Shown: positions 26,200 to 37,985 of the stretch, one piece after another
Position numbering within the stretch: the stretch's first letter is position 1
How the letters are laid out: every line of letters begins with the position of its first letter
Source of the DNA: Haematobia irritans
Lineage: Eukaryota; Arthropoda; Insecta; Diptera; Muscidae
Direction of reading: 5' to 3'
NCBI RefSeq assembly: GCF_050003625.1
Contig: NC_134398.1
Coordinates: forward strand, 93,811,248-93,875,247
Length of the DNA stretch: 64,000 nt
Notes under the pieces: model-generated
What the model was told of the DNA's origin: nothing
Databases searched by the model: none
Seen by the model: the letters and a program-made list of their open reading frames with translations, nothing else
Program-made: the position numbers and the translations under genes

Positions 26200-27390
26200 T
26201 GGTGATCAGGACACTATTTCCCATGTGGAGTCCAGGAATGAACTTCATACACAAAAGTGACAACGGAACTTGATAGAGGACATCAATACCTACAATCTGG
26301 TATACCACATGTATCTGGGAAACGCCGAGTGTAGAACAAAATTTTCCAGAAACTGTTGGACGCACTGGTGGTCATGACAGTATTTCCAGCGCTGAAGCCA
26401 GGAATGAACTTCGTACACAAAAATGACAACGGAACTTGGCAGAGGAGATTAATACCTACAATTTGGTATACCACATGTATCTGGGAAACACCGAGTGTAG
26501 AACAAAATTTTCCAGAAACTGCTGGATGCACTGGTGGTCAGGACAGTATTTCCAGCGCTGAGACAAGGAATGGACTTCATACACAAAAGTGACAACGGAT
26601 ATTGATAGAGGACATTATTCCCCACAATTTGGTGTACCACATGTATCTGGGAAACGCCGAGTGTAGAAAAAAATTTTCCAGAAACTGTTGGACGCACTGG
26701 TGGTCAGGACAGTATTTCCAAAGCTAAGGCCAGGAATGGACTTCGTACACAAAAGTGACAACGGATATTGATAGACTGCATCAATACCTACAATTTGGTA
26801 TACCACATGTATCTGGGAAACGCCGAGTGTAGAACAAAATTTTCCAGAAACTGTTGGACGCACTGGTGGTCAGGACAGTATTTCCAGCGCTGAGACAAGG
26901 AATGGACTTCGTACACAAAAGTGACAACGGATATTGATAGAGGACATTATTCCCCACAATTTGGTGTACCACATGTATCTGGGAAACGCCGAGTGTAGAA
27001 AAAAATTTTCCAGAAACTGTTGGACGCACTGGTGGTCAGGACAGTATTTCCAACGCTGAGGCCAGGAATGGACTTCGTACACAAAAGTGACAACGGATAT
27101 TGATAGACGGCATCAATACCTACAATTTGGTATACCACATGTATGTGGGAAACGCCGAGTGTAGAACAAAATTTCCCAGAAACTGTTGGACGCACTGGTG
27201 GTCAGGACAGTATTTCCAGCGCTGAGGCCAGGAATGAACTTCGTACACAAAAGTGACAACGGATATTGATAGAGGCCACCAATACCTACAATTTGGTATA
27301 CCACATGTATCTGGGAAACACCGAGTGTAGAACAAAATTTTCCAGAAACTGTTAGACGCACTGGTGGTCAGGACAGTATTTCAAACGTTA
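26200..27390. repeat. 166-bp tandem repeats of the second foldback copy (seven units)
   Basis: The marker gcactggtggtc recurs every 166 bases from about 26362 to 27360. Unit sequences vary more than in the palindrome and fall into two alternating variants, with ggacattattccccac (26607, 26941) and catcaatacctacaa. Confidence 0.9.
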
Positions 27391-27613
27391 AAGCCAAAAA
27401 TAAACATTAAACACGAAAAGGGAAACATAACTTAAAATGGGATTTAATAACTTAAATTCTTTCGTATATACAAAGATCATTTATTACATTTTTACAATTA
27501 ATATCATGTTTTTTCTTTTAAATAATTATTCAAGGCATATTAATTAAAGGTAAAGTCACGAGCAAGCGTGTGTACACCCCATGATATATTAGAAAGTCAA
27601 ACTAAAATGACAG

Positions 27614-30600
27614 CCCAATAAACACAGGATGAGCGTTTTTCAAATGCAACAACTTTTCAGTTTGAGGGTAAATATAATTTTCAACATAAATTCAACTTGA
27701 CTTGAAATAGCTCATCTTCAATATATCTTCAAATTGTTTGCGAATTACTTCCAATTTGCCAAAATGTTGACGAAATCTTTGAAAAGGTGTTGAAGATAAT
27801 ATGAGAAAACTTTGACAAAACACTACCCTAAAAATGCAACGAAAAAACCATGTGGTTTTCAATACTTATTTGTGCAACGAAGTTCGTGGTCAATTGCAAG
27901 AAATAAAAAATGGAAAATTTTAGACAAATAACCAAATAGTTTATAAAAATAGGTAAGTGAAAATAAAAAATGAAATAAAACTTTAAGGAAGTCAATAAAT
28001 GTATATCTGTTTGTAGAAAACTAAAATTATGGATTCTACGTTCTTGAAAACATTAAAAAGCTGACGGATGAAAAAATGGTGGACAATTAACTGGAACTGC
28101 TTCAAATAGTTTATAATAATTGGTACGTCAATATGAAAAATTAAATCAACACTTTAGAGAAGTCACTAAATTTAAATCTCTTTGCAGAAAACTAACATCT
28201 TTGGATGCTACATTCTTGCAAACATTAAGAAGCTGACCAATGAAAAATGAGTGGCTTATCGACAAGAAAAAGTTTCCACAAACATTACAAGTGCAACCTA
28301 TTAAAATTGTTAAAAATAACAAATTGTTGAAATCAACAACTTCTGGATGAAAATGTGCATCACATCGTCAGTTTAATTCATATGCTATTATCAATTTAAA
28401 ATGAATATTTTGTGAATCCCTGTGCTGGAAATCAATTCTAACACGCGGTCCAGTACGTTCCTAATTTCAAATTGCCCGCATGTTAATAAATTTTAATGCT
28501 GTCCCAATAAACACAGGATGAGCGTTTTTCAAATATAACAACTTTTCAGTTTGAGGGTAAATATAATTTTCAACATAAATTCAACTTGACTTGTAATAGC
28601 TCATCTTCAATACATCTTCAAATTGTTTGCGAATTACTTCCAATTTGCCAAAATGTTGACGAAATCTTTGAAAAGGGGTTGAAGATAATATGAGAAAACT
28701 TTGACAAACACTACCCTAAAATGCAACGAAAAAACCATGTGGTTTTCAATACTTATTTGTGCAACGAAGTTCGTGGTCAATTGCAAGAAATTAAAAAAAT
28801 GGAAAAATTTAGGCAAATAACCAAATAGTTTATAAAAATAGGTAAGTGAAAATAAAAAATGAAATAAAACTTTAAGGAAGTCACTAAATGTATATCTCTT
28901 TGCAGAAAACTAAAATTATGGATTCTACGTTCTTGAAAACATTAAAAAGTTGACCGATGAAAAAATTGTGGACAATTAACTGGAGCTGATTCAAATAGTT
29001 TATAATAATTGGTACGTCAATATGAAAAATTAAATCAACACTTTAGAGAAGTCACTAAATTTAAATCTCTTTGCAGAAAACTAAAATCTTTGGATGCTAC
29101 ATTCTTGCAAACATTAAGAAGCTGACCAATGAAAACTTTAAGAAGCAGATCAAGAAAAAGTTTCCAGAAACATTACAAGTGCAACCAATTAAAATTGTTA
29201 AAAACAACAAATTGTTGAAATCAACAACTTCTGGATGAAAATGTGCATCACATCGTCAGTTTAATTCATATGCTATTATCAAAATTATGGATTCTACGTT
29301 CTTGAAAACATTATAAAATGGTGGAAAATTAACTGGAACTGCTTCAAATAGTTTATAATAATTGGTACGTCAATATGAAAAATTAAATCAACACTTTAGA
29401 GAAGTCACTAAATTTAAATCTCTTTGCAGAAATCTAAAATATTTGGATGCTACATTCTTGCAAACATTAAGAAGCTGACCAATGAAAAATGAGTGGCTTA
29501 TCGACAAGAAAAAGTTTCCAGAAACATTACAAGTACAACCAATTAAAATTGTTAAAAACAACAAATTGTTGAAATCAACAACTTCTGGATGAAAATGTGC
29601 ATCGTCAGTTTAATTCATATGCTATTATCAGTTTAAAATGGATATTTTGTGAATTCTGCTGGAAAACAATTCTAACACACGGTCCAGTACGTTCCTAATT
29701 TCAAATTGCCCGCATGTTAATAAATTTTAATGCTGTTTTATGACACCAACAGGAAGGAAATCGAATTATCAATGCAAAAGTGTTTACTAATAATGTTTAA
29801 GATATTTAAAGTTTTGTTGTTTGTTTTTTTGTTGTTCTTATTTGTTGATATGTTTAATAAGATTATTATTTATCAATTGGTATTGTAGTGTATTATGTAG
29901 TGTAGTGTATTATATATTTTATTTTGATAAAAATGAATAAATTATACAAAATTCATAGAATTTTGGCTTTGACTTTCAATTTGAAGTGGGGATATCATTC
30001 ATACAAATTTAGGTTGAAAAGTAGTTGCAACGATGTTAATTTTGAATTTGACTCGCATCGAAAATTGTTTGACAAATTATTGAGTAGCGATGCATTTCAA
30101 TTTGAGGATAACACTTGAGATATTATTGCTAATGTGTTGAATTTCACTGTTGAGGGTAATGTCTGTTTTTTGTTGAGAACGCGATTTTCTCAACAATTTC
30201 TCAACTTGAATCTTACCCTAATCCTTTGAAAAAATGTTTGAAAAATTGTTGAAATTTAGCATTTTTCAAACGTATGTGTTTATTGGGGTTTTACGACACC
30301 AAAAGGAAGGAAATCGAATTATCAATGCAAAAGTGTTTACTAATAATGTTTAAGATATTTAAAGTTTTGTTGTTTGTTTTTTTTTTTTGTTCTTATTGTT
30401 TAATAAGATTATTATTTATCAATTGGTATTGAAGTGTATTATGTAGTGTATTATATATTTTATTTTGATGAAAATTAATAAATTATACAAAATTCATAGA
30501 ATTTTGGCTTTGACTTTCAATTTGAAGTGGGGATATCATTCATACAAATTTAGGTTGAAAAGTATTTGCAACGATGTTAATTTTGAATTTGACTCGCATC

Positions 30601-30828
30601 GAAAATTGTTTGACAAATTATTGAGTAGCGATGCATTTCAGTTTGAGGATAACACTTGAGATATTATTGCTAATGTGTTGAATTTCACTGTTGAGGGTAA
30701 TGTCTGTTTTTTGTTGAGAACGCGATTTTCTCAACAATTTCTCAACTTGAATATTACCCTAATCCTTTGAAAAAATGTTTGAAAAATTGTTGAAATTTAG
30801 TATTTTTCAAACGTTTGTGTTTATTGGG
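27614..30828. mobile_element. CCCAATAAACACA-type element, compound copy
   Basis: It starts cccaataaacacaggatgag and ends gtttgtgtttattggg. The internal start sequence recurs at 28502 and a second near-terminal block at 30284, so it is a partly duplicated or self-nested element of about 3.2 kb. Repeated blocks include ttctgcagaa-like and tgatgcacattttcatccag-like segments. No transposase is recognised. A 64-codon open frame occurs twice in it (29924-30118 and 30465-30659). Confidence 0.75.
29924..30118 (+). other. Recurring 64-codon frame of the CCCAATAA family
   Basis: The frame encodes a peptide with LYKIHRILALTFNLKWGYHS and ends SSDAFQFEDNT. Near-identical frames occur at 30465-30659, 34757-34951 (reverse) and 50874-51068. 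It is basic at the start and acidic at the end, with no domain I recognise. Preservation may reflect only the youth of the copies. I do not claim a gene. Confidence 0.25.
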
Positions 30829-31232
30829 AGGTCACTTAAGTTGACATTTTGTGTATGTGTAGTGTTGTTGTATTGTAACACAATGTAAATAAAAGCAATA
30901 TTTATGTACACAAAGAATGTAAACAAACCTACTAAACGTAAACAAAGCCTTTGACAAGATGAATGTCGATATTAGTCACCTGATTGCATGACTTTACCTT
31001 TTTAATATGCCTTGATAATTATTGTGATGACATGTCGATCGTGCAAAGGGTGCATATTTAAAGCATGTGTTTCGAATGTTATGTTATCTTGGTAACTCTG
31101 CTAAAAATGTTATAACACATAACAAAATGGCGAACTGGTGTATAACAGATTCCATGGCATATGTGTGTAAGGTAGTTGCACTTAAAGAGCTCGTTACACA
31201 TATTTTTGTTTTCATTAAAAATGTAGATTATT

Positions 31233-32429
31233 CATGTCTGTTCTGGGTCACACCGCATTGTGCACCACACTATACACTTTCTACACACCACACACAAAGT
31301 TAGTTGTTCTGAGTCACACGTGTGAACACTTTTTTCGGACTTTTAATCGAAAAATGTGACAGCTGATTTTTTCTGCAAGCCATATTATTTGCCGACAGAA
31401 ATTATAAACAAAACATATTTTGCCGGTACTCAAAGCCATAAAATGCCTGCCGGATTTTTGTTAGCAGTGAATAATGTAAGGACAAGAGCAATTTATCAAG
31501 AAAAAGGAGACAATTGCGTGATGCTTCAAATGTGTTTTGATTTGTTTTTTTCTATCCCTCCTCAATGTTACTCATGAACAAACGATCGCCGTGTCGTTCT
31601 CGTTTTTGTTTTTGACGGCGGAGAAGTTTTTATTTTGGTTTTGGTCAAACCGTTTTTAACATCCATACCTTAAAGGAAATTTAATTATAGTGGGCATAAT
31701 TAACTATTCTGTTAAGGTTTTTCTCATTTGTATTGCTTAAATATTTACAATAATATTGCAAACAAATTTTCTATAGTGGCGGCCTCAATGTGCAGAAATA
31801 TATTGGCGGCGTTAGTTTTTTTTGTAATTTGCTCAGTGATTTGTGCACCAAGAACACTTTGCAGAATTGAAGATGCCATATTTTTCATGCAATAAATTTG
31901 GTAAAATTCACTTTTCTTAGCCCATTGATTTTGTAAAAGTTATAATTTAATTTAATATTTTCAAAAAGATCTTTGATTTGTTTAGGAAAGCGGATAGTAT
32001 TCACAAAAATCAAAGATAATTTTGCTTAAAACTTTTTTGTGTTAACTTTTAAAAATTGTGGCAACATTATGCTTTCGAACACACTGAAAATCAGCTGATT
32101 AAAACAACCCCAAAATTTATACACCAACCAGAGGAAATTTCGGTTCAAATTTTAGATGGATTTTTAAAATCGTGGTTTCTGACATATATAAGAGACTTTC
32201 CCAATAAAATTTGCAAATATTTATAAAAAACATATTAAAGTTTCAGAATCTGTTATTTATTTGTTATAAAAACTTCTAACTTTGCATACGATGGCTGTAC
32301 ACTAAGCCTACACAAAAGAAATGTTCGTGTACATTTTTCAGGTCTATGACGGTGTATAGTGTTGGCCAGAACACCTTTTAAGTGTGACACCATACGTAAC
32401 TTGTACATGTGTGTACCAGAACAGACACG
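31233..32429. mobile_element. Element with TGTCTGTTCTGG termini
   Basis: Its ends are catgtctgttctgg and ccagaacagacacg, and ATT is duplicated (31230-31232 and 32430-32432). The empty site is seen in the palindrome near 22344. It is 1197 bp long. Only small meaningless frames are seen. It resembles a non-autonomous DNA transposon with a 3-bp target duplication. Confidence 0.78.
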
Positions 32430-32585
32430 ATTAATTGCACTTAAAAAAATAAATTGATTTATAGGAAGAATAAACTACTTCGTGTGAAAATTGAACTAAA
32501 TTGTACTCCACATTTTGAGATTTCCACAAAGCGATGTTAAAACTAGGAATAGCTTTGATGTTATTTTTCTTCTTATCCCATCTTA

Positions 32586-32648
32586 AGCCTAGTACTAAGA
32601 TCACGTTTTCGCACGAAAAACTGTTATACTCCATATAAAAAATGTTAG
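32586..32648. mobile_element. One end of an AGCCTAGTACTAAGATCACG MITE
   Basis: This matches, inverted, the right end of the MITE at 48317-48567 and stops matching after ttagcg. It follows TTA. The other end is missing. Confidence 0.6.
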
Positions 32649-32889
32649 CGTGGGGTTACCAACGTGTACCCCCTTTGGTTCGTTCTCGTCTATCAGAAAT
32701 AGCCAAAAAGAGGCTTGAACAGTTTAGGCATATAATTGGGTTTTAACTCACTCTATTTTAAAGTCGTAAATATAAAATAGTTAACAAAATTTGTTCATAT
32801 TTGATTGCATTTAGTCTTTCAGCAACAAATCACGACGAAATTTGGTTGATTATTTGCGAATTTTCGTTGAAAAGATAAAATTTTAAAAT

Positions 32890-33460
32890 TGACCCCCCTC
32901 AGACTTAAAACCCAGCTACGCCCATGGAATCTCCAGAATAGTCTTCTACACCCTTAAAGCTAATAGAATCAATTAAAATTGTGTAAAAACTCTGCCCCAG
33001 CAATGATTTTTAGCTGTTAGAAAATACATTAATGTCCCCCTTTTTATCCCGTTAACTAGATGACCTACGCCTCTGGCATTTGGGATAGAGGATTATCCTT
33101 GCTTGGGGCTAATGTTCTATACCCACTTTTGCCTTTTAACTCTTCCTAGAAATGCTCGAAAATCGACCCACAAAATTGGCCTAAATATAATTGACCCCCT
33201 CAGACTTAAAACCTAGCTACGCTCATGGAATCTACAGAATAGTCTTCTACACCCTTAAAGCTAATAGAATCAATTAAATTTATTTAAAAACTATGCCCCA
33301 GAACGGTTTTGTAGTTATTAGAATTTACATGAATGTGCCCCCTTTATCTCATTAACTAGATGACCTACGCCTCTGCCCTCTTTGCGGGGGAGTTCTCCTA
33401 TCTCCGAGCTAATGTCCTATACACACTTTTGCTTTTTAACTCTTCCTAGAAATACCCGAA
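32890..33460. repeat. Imperfect tandem duplication of about 300 bp
   Basis: Blocks at 32893-33189 and 33192-33459 share gacccc(c)ctcagacttaaaac, agaatagtcttctacaccc and actagatgacctacgcctc, with scattered differences. No coding sequence was recognised. Confidence 0.8.
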
Positions 33461-33970
33461 AAAGTCCAATGAATGTAAAATCCATCTTTCCATATTTTTT
33501 TGAATTGCTCTATATTACTCTAAATAACTTTTTGCTCAAAATTATGTTAAGTATACACGCATTTTCGTTCAGAAAATGTGTAATGAAGCAAAATATATTT
33601 AATGTGTTGCAAAAAAGTCTTAAATTCGCAACAAAAACGAAAAGGCAAAAAAATTAAGTGGTTTGTGTCTTCGCTAAAACAACTTTAGAAAACAACTTTA
33701 ACTTCACACCCTTAACGTTGACTATTTAGCCCATTATGGAACTTCTCTCTTGTAACTGAGTGCTGCCCGATTCCATGTTTAGCTCAAAGACATGGAATCA
33801 CCTTTTTATAGCCGGGATTGAACATCATTTCCCATTGCGATGAAAATTTTAGAGTAGCTTTGAAATACTCAGAAATGCCACCAGCATTACAGAAGGAGTA
33901 ATTCACCAATCCACTGTTGCAAAACTTTATGGTATTTTCTATTGTCCATTTGACTGGAGAGACTTTATAA
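33461..33970. other. Unassigned sequence with a possible decayed coding stretch
   Basis: On the reverse strand about 33950-33790 reads as an open stretch containing VKWTIENTIKFCNSGLVNY and a GGISEYFKATL-like segment ending at a stop. Its low AT content relative to the surroundings hints at old coding sequence. I do not recognise the family. Confidence 0.3.
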
Positions 33971-34140
33971 TTTTATTCGGATCAGCAGAAAGTTTTAGCA
34001 AACAACTGGCTTTTCTGCAGTATGTCTGCTGTTCCAAAATAACATATTGTTTGCTGTTTTAGCAAAAAAAAAAACTGCTAAAACGGCAGCATTTTGTTTG
34101 CTGAAAAACAGCAGACAGCGTTTGATATTAACAACAGAAT
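33971..34140. repeat. Imperfect inverted repeat of agcaaac/gtttgct words
   Basis: The segment contains repeated tgctgttttagc- and aacagcagac-type words facing each other across a poly-A run at about 34067. It is probably part of a short transposon. No boundaries are defined. Confidence 0.4.
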
Positions 34141-34490
34141 TTTTTCTATGAGTGTATTATTATAAACAATTTGGAGTAAATTCATTTATTTGTCTAAAAT
34201 TTTCCAATTTTTTTATTTCTTCCAATTGATCACGAACTTCGAGTATTGAAAACCCCATGATTTTTTCGTTGCATTTTAGGGTAGTGTTTTGTTAAAATTT
34301 TCTCATATTATCTTCAACACATTTTAAACGATTTTGTCATCATTTTGGCAAATTGGAAGTAATTCGTAAACAATTTGAAGATGTATTGAAGATGAGCTGT
34401 TTCAAGTTAATTTGAATTTTTGTTGAAAACTATATTTACCCCCCAACTGAAAAGTTTTTGCATTTAAAAACGCTCATCCTGTGTTGTGTG
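34141..34490 (-). mobile_element. CCCAATAA-type element, partial copy
   Basis: The reverse strand matches the left part of 27614-30828, ending aaaacgctcatcctgtgtt. The terminal ttattggg is missing. Confidence 0.7.
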
Positions 34491-34588
34491 GTGGCTTGTA
34501 AATAACAATATGGGATAAGATGACTACCGAAATAATGAATTCTGTGAATATAGCAAAGTAAAGGTAAGTATGATATTTTTTAACATTA

Positions 34589-36256
34589 CCCAATAAACAC
34601 AAACGTTTGAAAAATGCTAAATTTCAACAATTTTTCAAACATTTTTTCAAAGGATTAGGGTAATATTCAAGTTGAGAAATTGTTGAGAAAATCCGTTCTC
34701 AACAAAAAACAGACATTACCCTCAACAGTGAAATTCAACACATTAGCAATAATATCTCAAGTGTTATCCTCAAATTGAAATGCATCGCTACTCAATAATT
34801 TGTCAAACAATTTTCGATCCGAGTCAAATTCAAAATTAACATCGTTGCAAATACTTTTCAACCTAAATTTGTATGAATGATATCCCCACTTCAAATTGAA
34901 AGTCAAAGCCAAAATTCTATGAATTTTGTATAATTTATTCCTTTTCATCAAAATAAAATATATAATAATACACTACACTACATAATACACTACAATACCA
35001 ATTGATAAATAATAATCTTATTAAACATATCAACAAATAAGAACCAAAAACAAACAACAAAACTTTAAATATCTTAAACATTGTAGGTGGGTATTAAGTT
35101 CGAGTTTAGCCGCTAAAATCGATAAAGTGAAAACTAAATTTTTAAGAAAAAGGCATAAATATATAAATATTTGTCGCAAATTTTATTATAACTTGATGGG
35201 GAAAAGCCCAACGCAAATTTTCACAAAGTTTGTATTCCTTAAAGTGGATTATAAAAGAAAAGTAATCGTGAAAAAATGACGATTTTAGCGGCTAAACTCG
35301 AACTTAATACCCACCTTATTAGTAAACACTTTTGCATTGATAATTTCCTTCCTTGTGGTGTCATAAAACAGAATTAAAATTTATTAACATGCGGGCAATT
35401 TGAAATTAGGAACGTACTGGACCGCGTGTTAGAATTGATTTCCAGCAGAGAGAATTCAGAAAATATCAATTTTAAACTGATAATAGCATATGAATTAAAC
35501 TGACGATGTGATGCACATTTTCATCCAGAAGTTGTTGATTTCAACAATTTGTTGTTTTTAACAATTTTAATTGGTTGCACTTGTAATGTTTCTGGAAACT
35601 TTTTCTTGTCGATAAGCCACTCATTTTTCATTGGTCAGCTTCTTATTGTTTGCAAGAATGTAGCATCTAAAGATTTTAGTTTTCTGCAAAGAGATTTAAA
35701 TTTAGTGACTTCTCTAAAGTGTTGATTTAATTTTTCATATTGACGTACCAATTATTATAAACTATTTGAAGTAGTTCCAGTTAATTGTCCACCATTTTTT
35801 CATCGGTCAGCTTTTTAATGTTTTCAAGAACGTAGAATCCATAATTTTAGTTTTCTGCAAAGAGATATACATTTAGTGACTTCCTTAAAGTTTTATTTCA
35901 TTTTTTATTTTCACTTACCTATTTTTATAAACTATTTGGTTATTTGTCTAAAATTTTCCATTTTTTTTTATTTCTTGCAATTGACCACGAACTTCGTTGC
36001 ACAAATAAGTATTGAAAACCACATGGTTTTTTCGTTGCATTTTAGGGTAGTGTTTTGTCAAAGTTTTCTCATATTACCTTCAACACCTTTTCAAAGATTT
36101 CAACATTTTGGCAAATTGGAAGTATTTCGCAAACAATTTGAAGATGTATTGAAGATGAGCTATTTCAGGTCAAGTTGAATATATGTTGAAAATTATATTT
36201 ACCTTCAAACTGAAAAGTTGTTGCATTTGAAAAACGCTCATCCTGTGTTTATTGGG
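34589..36256 (-). mobile_element. CCCAATAA-type element, complete inverted copy with nested MITE
   Basis: It runs from cccaataaacacaaacg to catcctgtgtttattggg, in reverse orientation to 27614. It contains one copy of the 64-codon frame (34757-34951, reverse) and a nested MITE at 35085-35316. Length without the MITE is about 1.4 kb. Confidence 0.8.
35085..35316. mobile_element. MITE with AGGTGGGTATTAAGTTCGAG termini
   Basis: This 232-bp element has long terminal repeats aggtgggtattaagttcgag and the reverse complement. It interrupts the CCCAATAA element, whose uninterrupted sequence is known from 29790. Related copies lie at 41124-41565, 59694-59893 and 59897-60116. Confidence 0.85.
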
Positions 36257-36269
36257 TATTAATGTTTCC

Positions 36270-36880
36270 TTATACGAACCTCCTGCCCAACGGGCATACA
36301 AAACCCCATCCAATTGCGTAGGCTTATGTATGTATTAAATGAATTAAAGAAACAAAGACGTTTTGCGTGTGTTTTGGACATAACATTGGCCCGAATGATA
36401 AGATATCTGAGTGGCATGTTTTGAAGGAACATAGCCTCTCAGATCTTCGTTACATCAGTTTCACATTTCCGCCAAATGTGAGGAAAGCTGATTGGAATAA
36501 GTATAGGGATACGTTCAATATGATGATACCGGAGATAAATATAAGCACTGTGCAGGATATCGAACAAACCGTGGAGCGGATTTCAAGGGTTTCCAACATC
36601 TCACTAAAAGCTGCATGCCCTAGAGGAGAGCGAAGGGGGAAAATCGACCGCCATGGTGGTCTACGGAGTTAAGTAATATGAGGAAACCCTGCAAACATAC
36701 AAAGGTATGTGAGCAGAGGCACTCCCCAAGGAGGAGTTCTATCACCTCTTCTTTGGAATGCTGCTACAAACAACCTTCTGGTTTCTCTAGAAAAAGAAAG
36801 GATAAAAGTGGTAGCATACCACTTGTTCCGAGAATATCTCGACGACGGGAATTGAAGTTTTTGATTTTTACTCCATCATA
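36270..36880 (+). pseudogene. Jockey/R1-superfamily LINE fragments (endonuclease and RT scraps)
   Basis: Frame 36367-36672 contains SEWHVLKEHSLSDLRYISF, the C-terminal end of an apurinic-type LINE endonuclease. About 40 codons later, near 36710, another frame reads SRGTPQGGVLSPLLWN, a hallmark of non-LTR reverse transcriptase. The several hundred residues normally between them are absent, so this copy has an internal deletion and frameshifts. It cannot be active. Confidence 0.78.
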
Positions 36881-36889
36881 AATACAGCG

Positions 36890-37460
36890 GAACCTCGTTC
36901 CTACCCAGTTTCACCAGCCTTTCAAAAGTTAACGTACACAGAAATAGATCGCATGTTACACAAAAGGACGCTTACCCATTGTCAAATATTGACGGCATTT
37001 TAAGTAGATGCGGGATACAAAATTTATATCCGCCATCGACTTAAAAGATGCCTTCTGGCAGATACCTTTAGAGGAAACTAGTAGACCCAAAACAGCGTTC
37101 CCAGTCCAAGGGAGACCACATTACCAATTCAAGGTAATGTCCTTCGGACTGTGCAACGCTGCACAATGCAAGTGTCCTTAATGGACCGGGTCATACCATC
37201 TGGGATAAGGGAAAATGTGTTTGTATACCTTGACGACCTTTTGGTTGAGTCCTCTGACTTTGGGACCCATATTGATATGCCGTAGGAAAAAAATTGACTT
37301 CTGCAGGGTTGACAATAAGCATGCAAAAGTTAAAATTTTGTTATAAGGGACTGAGATATCTTGGTTATATCATGGGTGATGGAAAACTTGAGACTTCCCT
37401 TCGAAGGTTGAAGCCATAACCAAGATAATTCTGACCGCGCCCATAATTTGATGTTATGCG
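36890..37460 (+). pseudogene. Ty3/gypsy reverse transcriptase fragment
   Basis: Across several frames one can read SIDLKDAFWQIPLEETSRPK, then QFKVMSFGLCNAAQ, then NVFVYLDDLLVESSDFGTH (the YLDD catalytic box near 37225) and LRYLGYIMGDG. This is the core of a gypsy-type reverse transcriptase with frameshifts and missing bases. No LTR was found around it. It directly follows the LINE fragment. Confidence 0.8.
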
Positions 37461-37584
37461 CCGTCCAGAATATGAAACTACGTACGCACTAGACACGAAA
37501 TGCTCGTAAACGAGGATTTTGACCGAAATCCTCTTAGATCTCAGTAGATTTGCAATAGGCAAATATCACCTGGCTCGTAGAGGA

Positions 37585-37985
37585 TTGCAACTAGGGCTGT
37601 CATTCGGAATCGATTTTTATAAATCCTGGGATTTGGGATTTCATAATATAGAATGCCGGGATCCCGGGATTTTTTTGGGATCCCGAAATTTTCGGTATTC
37701 TTTAAATACATCGCCAAAAAATGTTTGTACAGTAAACCAATCTAGTTTAATTAATTTTTTTAACAAAAAAAACAGAACAGAAGAACAGAGTAAATTAAAA
37801 AGCAATTTAAAAGTGCTATCATACTTAAGAAAACAAGTCAAACTAAACAATAAAAAAAACAAAAACAAAAAATTATGAAAAAAATTCAATGAAAAAGCAA
37901 TTTCATATCGCTATCTTACTATCGAAAAATCCCGGGATTCGGGTTCAGTACTAAAAATGCGATTTTTGCAACCCTGCCCCAAATC
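37585..37985. mobile_element. Putative hAT-type MITE
   Basis: The segment contains agggctgtcattcgg, several gggatcccgg palindromes and the end gcgatttttgcaaccctgcc. The GGGATTCCCGGG words at both ends and the gcaaccct terminus resemble common insect hAT non-autonomous elements. Target duplication was not resolved. Confidence 0.45.

Larger units (their letters stand above)
27531..31014. mobile_element. Element with CAAGGCATATTAA termini, itself invaded
   Basis: Its ends are caaggcatattaa and ttaatatgccttg. A perfect 9-bp duplication ataattatt lies at 27522-27530 and 31015-31023, and the uninterrupted site is seen in the palindrome at about 22133. Its own sequence is only about 270 bp (27531-27613 plus 30829-31014); the rest is CCCAATAA-type sequence. 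There is no coding region. A 9-bp duplication is typical of Mutator-like elements. Confidence 0.82.
25959..32550. mobile_element. Foldback element, second copy (single arm, invaded)
   Basis: It begins cctgcgtgaagatagcgacg like the palindrome, carries seven 166-bp units (about 26200-27390), and follows the arm to about 32550, where the match stops at aaactaggaa. No opposite arm is found. Two other elements are inserted: 27531-31014 and 31233-32429. The intact palindrome gives the empty sites. By eye it is more diverged than the palindrome. Confidence 0.85.

Noticed and set aside
21561..27361. Many overlapping 82-codon frames with near-identical peptides
   Set aside because: They arise from the 166-bp repeat. 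The period is not a multiple of three, each frame crosses into the next unit, and none is preserved as a longer gene.
33382..33657. Plus-strand 91-codon frame
   Set aside because: It begins in the diverged tandem duplication and continues in AT-rich sequence with no recognisable domain.
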